This document shows positions 1-64,000 of a stretch of 64,000 nt of DNA, piece by piece (the first letter of the stretch is position 1; every line of letters begins with the position of its first letter). Source of the DNA: Coenobita brevimanus (Eukaryota; Arthropoda; Malacostraca; Decapoda; Coenobitidae); the NCBI GenBank assembly GCA_032717465.1, contig CM064666.1:19895511-19959510 (forward strand). The letters run 5' to 3'. Both the position numbers and the translations under genes were made by a program. The notes below the pieces were generated by a model that was not told the DNA's origin, searched no databases, and saw nothing but the letters and a program-made list of their open reading frames with translations.

Positions 1-878
1 CACTGTCGATCTGGATAAAACACCCCCCCCTTGGCTTCTCAGGCTGTGTAGTGAAAGTGCTCCTTGAAAAGTATTTTGGTGGGAATCATGTGCTGTATAC
101 AGACAACTACTATACAGCACCGAAACTTGCCAAATACCTTTCTGAGCACGGCATTGGCTCCTGCGGCACTGTCAAAAGTAATCGTGCCCACTTCCCTAAA
201 TTCACAGAGGCAGGAACCTCGCAGCGAGGAGACGTGCACCTACGCAAGTCTGAAAAGATGCTGGCAATACGGTGGCATGACAAGAGGGTCGTGCACATGC
301 TCACCACCGTACATAAGGGGGAGATGAGAGACAGTGGGAAGGTCGACCGTAGGACAGGCGAACCTGTGATGAAACCTGATGCTGTGTTGGACTATAATAT
401 CAACATGCGGCTGGTGGAAAAGTCCGACATGATGATTGGTGAGATCGACTGCCTCAGGAAGAATACTAGGTGGTACAGGAAAGTTTTTCTGCATCTCATA
501 GATATGACGATGCTGAACGCCTTCATCCTGTACAAGATGAAGGTCAAGCCACCCAAGTCCTTCTCCCTGAGGTTGTTCGCCAGGACTTGTGTCCAGCAGC
601 TGCTGGAAAGATATGGTAGGGTGACAGCAGCAACTCCAAGGCGCCATCCAGTAACATTTCCCGACCGACTTGAGCAGAGGGCGTATATGGATCAGCACAG
701 ACTGGAGCTAATGCCTGCCACAGGGAAAAGGAAGGCTGCGATTCGCAGGTGTCAGGTGTGTGCACATACCACCCGTCGCACACCTGAGCACAAACGCACC
801 TCTTGGCAGTGCGCTGAGTGCCAGGTTCCCCTCTGTGTTACCTGCTTCTTTGATTACCACAGCCAGAAGCAGTTCTAA
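1..878 (+). pseudogene. piggyBac-type transposase, C-terminal part, frameshifted
   Basis: Encodes the C-terminal half of a piggyBac transposase (cut-and-paste recombinase acting on TTAA). Visible pieces are YTDNYYTAPKLA (second catalytic Asp region), the region corresponding to the third Asp, and a C-terminal Cys-rich zinc domain (CQVC...CAEC...CVTC...YH). Against copy 2 there is one extra C in the C-run at about 23-30, which shifts the frame, so the ORF only reads cleanly from base 51. Copy 2 reads VDKSD at the third acidic site and this copy reads VEKSD, losing the Asp that the family needs. The protein is therefore dead by two independent lesions. Amino-acid identity to copy 2 is otherwise very high, so both derive from one recent family. 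Confidence 0.88.
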
Positions 879-1718
879 CAGTGCAAGTGTGAAAGGAGAA
901 TAATGTGTAAATAATGTGTAAATAATATGTAAATAGCAAGTGGAAGCAATGGATGTTCAGAACATATGATTGAACAGTGTATTATAGTTTTATCTTACTG
1001 AAAGTGACAGTGAATAACATAGTGTAAGTAAAATAGAAGGGTAAATATTGAAAATAGAATAGAAAACGTAAATAGTAATGTAAGTAATTAGTAATATAAG
1101 AATATGAGTACAAATACTTTATGTTATAACAGTGAAAGTGAATCCGTGGCTCTCTACATATTTTACTGAATGAAAAATTGAATGACTTCAGTGACAATAA
1201 ACTAATACTACTGAAGGAAACTTATGGAGACAGTCTCCAGATATATATAAGTGTGATATAGTTATAGAAATATAAAGTGTGAGGGGTTTTATGAATAATA
1301 AATGACAGAGTACCAAGAGTGAACTAGGGAAAGTGCGACGGTCAGACGCGCTCGTAATTTCCATTGCTTTCACAGTTTTTTTTTTTTTGGCGTATGGATC
1401 CCAAACTACTTGAAAATCATAGAGTAGTGTTTATAGTGTTAATATCTGGCTGTGGTAATCATATTACGGGTTGTCGGGAAGTGTAAAGTGGAGACTTCGT
1501 TACCCAACTTCAGAGGTCTCCACAAGTCCTACGGTAACAGACGAAGGCTCAACAAACATTCCAGGAGAAAGCTGAAGGTATGTGCCATAAGCATATATAA
1601 TTTTAATATTCTAGGACTAATAACTGATTTTTGGCAAATATTTTTTGAGAGTCTGTCGGAGCCCGAATAACCCTGCGGGACACGCAAAACATTGGTAAAC
1701 ATGCCCGCGGTGTAGGGG
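1..1718 (+). mobile_element. piggyBac element copy 1 (5' part outside window)
   Basis: Right portion of a piggyBac-superfamily DNA transposon. It holds the end of the transposase (1-878), an AT-rich non-coding tail (879-1680) and a terminal inverted repeat reading CCCGCGGTGTAGGGG just before a TTAA at 1719-1722. The tail and end match copy 2 (49481-53256, opposite strand), which defines the boundary. The TTAA lies inside a SINE whose 3' half resumes at 1719, so this is an insertion into a SINE. The left end is beyond base 1. Confidence 0.88.
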
Positions 1719-1963
1719 TTAAATCAGGCTTTACTGATCTACCAGAAGACCCGCCGACATGTCGTAAAAATACCCCCGCTAATACCAATACACCAGTCCT
1801 GTATGAGACAACCCTAGCATGTATTCAATATGGACGGTGGGTATCAGCGCCGAAGTTGTGACATGTAGAGGTGTATGGTATGGAGGAGGACTGCTGGACC
1901 TTGATAGCAGGCTGTGAAGCCTATGCCCAGAGTGGGATACATAAAAAAAAAAAAAAAAAAAAA
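1719..1963 (+). mobile_element. tRNA-derived SINE, 3' half, with poly-A tail
   Basis: Matches the 3' two thirds of the SINE at 4229-4595 (shared stretches such as TTTACTGATC, GCCGACATGTCGTA and GACATGTAGAGGTGTATGG) and ends in a 21-base A run. It begins exactly at the TTAA where piggyBac copy 1 ends; the 5' half should lie on the far side of that transposon, outside the window. Confidence 0.85.
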
Positions 1964-2390
1964 GCTACTTGGTCATCTCAACCAATATTTAACACCTGCG
2001 TGCATTCATGTCAGCGCCACCAACAAACATGTCACTAGTCATGGTTGTCAAGTGTACCAAATGCTACACCTCTGCCACACACTGACGCTGTCCCAGGTTC
2101 ATGTTTTGCCGACGGTATGTTTATCCTACGTCACGGTTACACGCCAGTGGGGATGTGGGGCAGCATCCAGTAAGTCAGCACATTGCTTCTGCAGTGACAA
2201 TTACGAATAATCACACTGAGTGGAATAAAGAAAAGCCACTATAAATTACAGCGCATAAATCGAATTATGAAGGCTGAAAAACCTCTCCGAAACAGGATTC
2301 CACTTGTACAGTACAATAACATAAAATAGTAAACAAGAGAAGCGGCGGATCTTGAATTTGGTTCTGTTATATTGTTTTTATTTTTTCTTG
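1964..2390. other. Unassigned intergenic sequence
   Basis: No convincing coding potential, repeat match or splice-linked exon is seen here. A lone AATAAAG at about 2224 is not enough to call a gene end. Confidence 0.5.
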
Positions 2391-2450
2391 GAGGGAACAA
2401 TCTTGCATGCTTCTGGCCTTTAGTTCCTTCTTCCTTGCATTAAAAAAAAA
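2391..2450 (+). mobile_element. Jockey/CR1-like LINE 3'-end fragment with poly-A
   Basis: Contains TTAGTTCCTTCTTCCTTGCAT followed by an A run. The same end is found in antisense at 3428-3497, 25386 and 48692, where it terminates a recognisable LINE coding region. Only about 60 bp survive. Confidence 0.6.
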
Positions 2451-2652
2451 CTACCTAACATTTGCTCTGCACCACTTACCTTAACTCCTGCTGCCTTTCT
2501 AACATATTTGCAACCGTAACTCATGTTCGGTATTAATTTTCAGCATTGTGAAGCGCCTTGTGCTACCGTTTTACTCTAGAAAAGTTGTTATTACTAATTA
2601 CTATACATTTGTCTTTAATGAAGAAGTTGAAGTCGGGCAGGAGAAAAACAGA

Positions 2653-3050
2653 GTCGGAGTCGAAGGTTTGGTGTACCGATTCCAGTTTTGTTTTCTCCAT
2701 TTTTTTTTTTTTTTTTTTTGGCTGTTTGACCCCTACCTCATCCCGTCCTATAGGTGGGAATAGAGGATGATGATGATAATGATAGATAATGGTGACGATG
2801 ATGGTGGTGATGATGAGGAGGAGGAAGACGTGGAGGAGTTTGAGTCGAAGGTTTGGTGTTTCGATTCCACAGTTCTGGTTTCTCCTTCTATCAGGTGTTT
2901 TTCTTGCTGTCTGGATCCTACCTCACCCCGTCCCATAGGTGGGAAATGATGATGGTGATGATGATATTGATGATGATGATGATGATAATGATGATGATGA
3001 TGATATTGATGATGATGATGATGATAATGATGATGATGATGATGATGACT
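2653..3050 (+). repeat. Two diverged copies of a ~110-bp repeat plus (GAT)n
   Basis: A unit starting GAGTCGAAGGTTTGGTG and ending CCCGTCC(C)TATAGGTGGGAA occurs at about 2656-2762 and again at 2841-2944. Each copy is followed by a (GAT)n tract (2766-2815 and 2947-3048), so the unit and its trinucleotide tail were duplicated together. A dispersed retroposon with a simple-sequence tail would explain this; function unknown. Confidence 0.6.
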
Positions 3051-3184
3051 TCTTAAGGTTAGATATAGTACTTTGTGAATATCGTATGTCGTAGATATGA
3101 GACATTCTAGGAATCGTAAGTTTTTATATACTACCTTTTTCGTATTGTGCATTATAGATTAACGCTCGCTTGAGTCTACTTGTG

Positions 3185-3185
<1 letters not shown>

Positions 3186-3255
<70 letters not shown>
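3186..3255 (+). repeat. (GT)n microsatellite
   Basis: About 35 uninterrupted GT units. Confidence 0.95.
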
Positions 3256-3257
<2 letters not shown>

Positions 3258-3427
3258 GCGTGCTTTTGAGATTTTGCCGTTCTGTTGAGGGCAAACGATA
3301 TAGTACTTTATGTCAAGATTACAGTAAACGTTCTTTATTGACATAGTGTAAACATTCTGAGCGAAAGCTGAGGGTATAGCTGTTGTGACTGAGTCGGTTT
3401 TATTTATTTATCTATTTATTTATTTAC

Positions 3428-3497
3428 TTTAATGAAAGGAAGAAGGAACCAAAGGCTAGAATCCTGCAAGATTGTCCCTTAAAAAAAAAAAAAAAAT
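3428..3497 (-). mobile_element. Jockey/CR1-like LINE 3'-end fragment
   Basis: Reads AATGAAAGGAAGAAGGAACC on the + strand, the antisense of the LINE 3' end seen intact at 48692. The A-run after it is the same 3' UTR poly-purine piece, not coding. Confidence 0.55.
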
Positions 3498-4138
<641 letters not shown>

Positions 4139-4228
4139 CGCTGAGACACTGTTTTTGGGTCTGGTTAGAAGTGATTTTTGCAGCTAGCGAGAAAAGTATA
4201 CTGCTTGCACTGAAGTTCACTGAAACAC

Positions 4229-4595
4229 CTTTTTATTTTTTTTTATTTTATTATTTTTTTTTTTTTATGTGTCCGACTCTGGGCATAGGCTTCACAGCCT
4301 GCTATCAAGGCCCAGCAGTCCTCCTATATACCATACACCTCTACATGTCACCACTTCGGCGCTAACACCCACCGTCCATATCGAATACATGCTAGGGCTG
4401 TCTCATACAGGACTGGTGTATTGGTATTAGCGGGGGTAATTGTACGACATGTCGGCGGGTCTTCTGGTGGATCAGTAAAGTCTGATTTAATGAAATTCAA
4501 ATCCTTAAACTGTTCCCTGCCCCAGCCGGGATTCGAACCTGGGTCCGTTAGGACTGCAGGCCACCTCTCTACCGATTGAGCCACCGCCTCCTGGA
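4229..4595 (-). mobile_element. Full-length tRNA-derived SINE
   Basis: On the minus strand the head reads GGTGGCTCAATCGGTAGAG (A-box-like) and, about 35 bases on, GGTTCGAATCCC (B box), the internal RNA polymerase III promoter of a tRNA-derived SINE. The body matches the element at 1719-1963, and the element ends in an A-rich tail (T run 4230-4266 on the + strand). Length is about 365 bp. A functional tRNA gene was considered and rejected because there is no acceptor stem and the sequence runs on into the SINE body. Confidence 0.85.
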
Positions 4596-4630
4596 CAGAA
4601 GCTGTGTCTGTGAGAGGAAGTTATCTACGG

Positions 4631-5003
4631 TATCTATCTATCTATAACCAGACACCATAATCCCATAAAGGATGGCCGTTTGACTTTGTCATTTTTTTTT
4701 CTTTCCTTTTTATGGGGAGGGGCACTAACCCTCCGCCAACCCACTTGTTGACACGTATGGAACACTTATGGTTGGTTATATGGTTACCACCCAGCGTTGC
4801 AAATGGTTTCCTGACTTACAGGAAACCATAAGGCTTGTTACAATAAAGCCACGTGAGGAGAAAAGAAGAGTAATAAAAAGTGACAGGGAAAATGGGAGAA
4901 ACAGGAAGAGAGGACGACAGACACAGAAAATGAATAATAAAGATGAAGGAACAAGGTGGTAACAGAACATCAAGTGAGTGGATGATGGTCGCCACCACCT
5001 ACG
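4631..5003 (-). mobile_element. Non-autonomous RTE-derived short element with (GATA)n tail
   Basis: Minus-strand copy of the element at 60445-60827. It starts GGTGGTGGCGACCATCATCC, contains an inverted pair around AAATGGTTTCCTG/CAGGAAACCATT, then the GTTGGCGGAGGGTTAGTGCC block also found in the 5' leader of the RTE LINE at 21790, and ends in the RTE-like 3' tail GGGATTATGGTGTCTGG plus GATA units. It encodes no protein. Probably mobilised by the RTE-A machinery. Confidence 0.7.
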
Positions 5004-5289
5004 GAAGCAAAGAGTATGATACCTAAACCTTTCGTAACTCAAGCTCATGTTCTTGATATCTCACTTTGTACTAGCACGTGATGGACGCAGGAAATTGCTA
5101 CATGTCTGAGGTCTCGTACACTGATGCAAGGGAGAGTGACGCTGATAACGGGATGGAGTGTGCACTGGATACTGATAAATAATAAAAAAAAAAGCATACT
5201 GATTTTTACTTTTCCCACAAGATAATGAAAAACGCTGACATCTTTACCCATCGACTGCGGGGTCAGTAACACTCTTTCTTTCAAAACAG
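5004..5289. other. Region upstream of the first SLC22 coding exon
   Basis: No TATA box, initiator or CpG cluster stands out. A TTTCAAAACAG acceptor-like site at 5279-5289 suggests that the first coding exon is preceded by an untranslated exon further upstream, which I cannot locate. Confidence 0.4.
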
Positions 5290-5298
5290 GATTGCGTC

Positions 5299-62896
<57,598 letters not shown>

Positions 62897-62973
62897 AAAT
62901 GAATCTATGCTGTATTTACTCTAAGCTGGACTAGATTGACAATACCTCTCTTCACTGCCGCATTGTAACAAAA

Positions 62974-62979
62974 AATAAA
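62974..62979 (+). promoter_or_regulatory. Candidate polyadenylation signal
   Basis: AATAAA, 78 bases after the SLC22-like stop codon; the only canonical hexamer close by. It lies at the border of a MITE fragment. Confidence 0.5.
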
Positions 62980-63112
62980 CACTAGAGTAAGATGTTAGTC
63001 ATGAAGAAGCGTAATGGAAAGGAAGTAGAGTGGCTGTATTTCCCTCTGCCCCTGAGGCACGTGATATGAACTGCAAAAAGACAAAAAAAATGTGCCAAGT
63101 TATAGTGCAAGG
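62980..63112 (+). mobile_element. MITE of the TTGGCC-end family, partial
   Basis: GTTAGTCATGAAGAAGCG to GTGCCAAGTTATAGTGC; right end present, left end lost. Confidence 0.6.
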
Positions 63113-63245
63113 ACTATAGTAACTGGTATGCTATAGTGAAGCATTCTAGTCCCTGTGCTGACATGGATGCACTCTGAATTTCCTACTGGTTTAACAATGT
63201 GATTTTGTAGAGTAACAGTTTACAATACACCATCAGGTCGATTAA

Positions 63246-63415
63246 ACACCTCTTGGAGCGAGGCGTCCTGCCATTCACTTAAATTCACTTAAATTCACTT
63301 AACATTCACTTAAATTCACTGTTGCCCCCACTGCAACTGGTCAGGGTATGAGAATTCTCACGCCTTTTAGACCTGCAGCAGCAAGACAGGTAGCAGGCCT
63401 CGCTCTTACAGGTGT
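63246..63415 (+). mobile_element. 170-bp TTAA-flanked MITE (piggyBac-like)
   Basis: Flanked by TTAA at 63242-63245 and 63416-63419. Inverted ends ACACCTCTTGGAGCGAGGC and ACACCTGTAAGAGCGAGGC. Inside are four direct ATTCACTTAA decamers (63275-63317). No coding. Confidence 0.7.
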
Positions 63416-63419
63416 TTAA

Positions 63420-64000
63420 TAGATTCGGTGGCATATTACAATGTGATTTTGGTCAAAGCACTCAAATTTAATCCTTCAGTGTGAAGTATCGTCCATACAG
63501 AAGACTATTTAGCGTTTTTATAAAGGTAATTTACCCTTCTGCGACAAATTTTTGTGCTTATGGCTGGCTCGGAACAGGGAGAAATGGGATATGTCACTTG
63601 CTATAATACAGAGGTTAACCATCGCACGGAATAAGGAAATGCAGTTCTTTACCTTTTTGTTACATTGTTCAGCACTGTTACATTACAACTACACACATTA
63701 TGTTGTTACAGTATATATATCCACAATGGTAACCTGTAACATACGTAAGAGACATACAGAATCATCACTCATTTCTTTCAGTACTTTTCTCTCTCCTAGG
63801 TTATCCATTCTTCATTCTCAGTTTCAGTTTCAAGTACTCTAGCAACCAGATGCTTGTTTCATTCTTTTAATCAACAATATTTTCTTGCAGTAGCGTAGAG
63901 GAAGAAATGTTCAGGAAATTATTGGTGTCATTATAATCAACTCCCCATTCAAGAACTGCATCATTGACCTTCGTTTTAGTTAGCCATGTCAAACCATTCT
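63420..64000. other. Unassigned 3' flank
   Basis: AT-rich, no recognised repeat or gene. Confidence 0.45.

Noticed and set aside
4505..4597. A tRNA gene on the minus strand
   Set aside because: A- and B-box-like motifs are present, but there is no acceptor stem, and the sequence continues into a SINE body with a poly-A tail, repeated at 1719.

Overview
The window looks like a gene-poor, repeat-dense stretch of an invertebrate nuclear genome. My best guess is a decapod crustacean, from the overall style: very abundant di-, tri- and tetranucleotide tracts, RTE and Jockey/CR1-like LINEs, Ty3/gypsy elements, piggyBac elements and tRNA-derived SINEs. No single locus proves the species. I see no bacterial features.

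One host gene can be assembled across almost the whole window on the + strand. It is an SLC22-type (organic cation/anion/carnitine transporter-like) major facilitator gene in 13 coding exons from 5299 to 62896. All splice phases match, and the exons sum to 1872 nt (623 codons plus stop). The diagnostic pieces appear in family order: a Cys-rich glycosylated first loop, GPLSD..GRRRT, RDWR, ESPRWL with GR..EA, YTAELYPT..R and LPET. The C-terminus carries an unusual Thr/Asn-rich tail made by an in-frame trinucleotide repeat.

The 12 introns hold everything else. Left flank (1-5290): piggyBac copy 1 inserted at a TTAA inside a SINE, a second full SINE, and dispersed LINE ends. Intron 4 (7757-20542): an 8.8-kb env-carrying Ty3/gypsy element (minus strand) inside a GATA microsatellite, then a tandem array of a CTCCGCC-ended repeat. 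Intron 6: a nearly intact RTE LINE. Intron 8: trinucleotide tracts. Intron 9: a 752-bp non-autonomous TTAA element and a decayed LINE with an apparent restriction-like endonuclease end. Intron 10: a Jockey/CR1-like fragment, a 6.2-kb Ty3/gypsy element with integrase upstream of reverse transcriptase (Gmr1-like order), RTE copies and a SINE. Intron 11: a Jockey/CR1-like LINE split by piggyBac copy 2, then RTE copy A3. Intron 12: RTE copy B2, RTE-derived short elements and minisatellites.

Two patterns tie the window together. First, in at least six of the 12 introns a tandem repeat begins at, or within a few bases of, the 5' splice site, and two of these repeats have copied exon sequence together with the donor. 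Second, most of the large retroelement insertions lie inside microsatellites, several of them the donor-linked ones, so these repeats look like the sites through which the introns grew. Nearly all transposon genes are broken by one or a few lesions. The SLC22 exons show no lesion.
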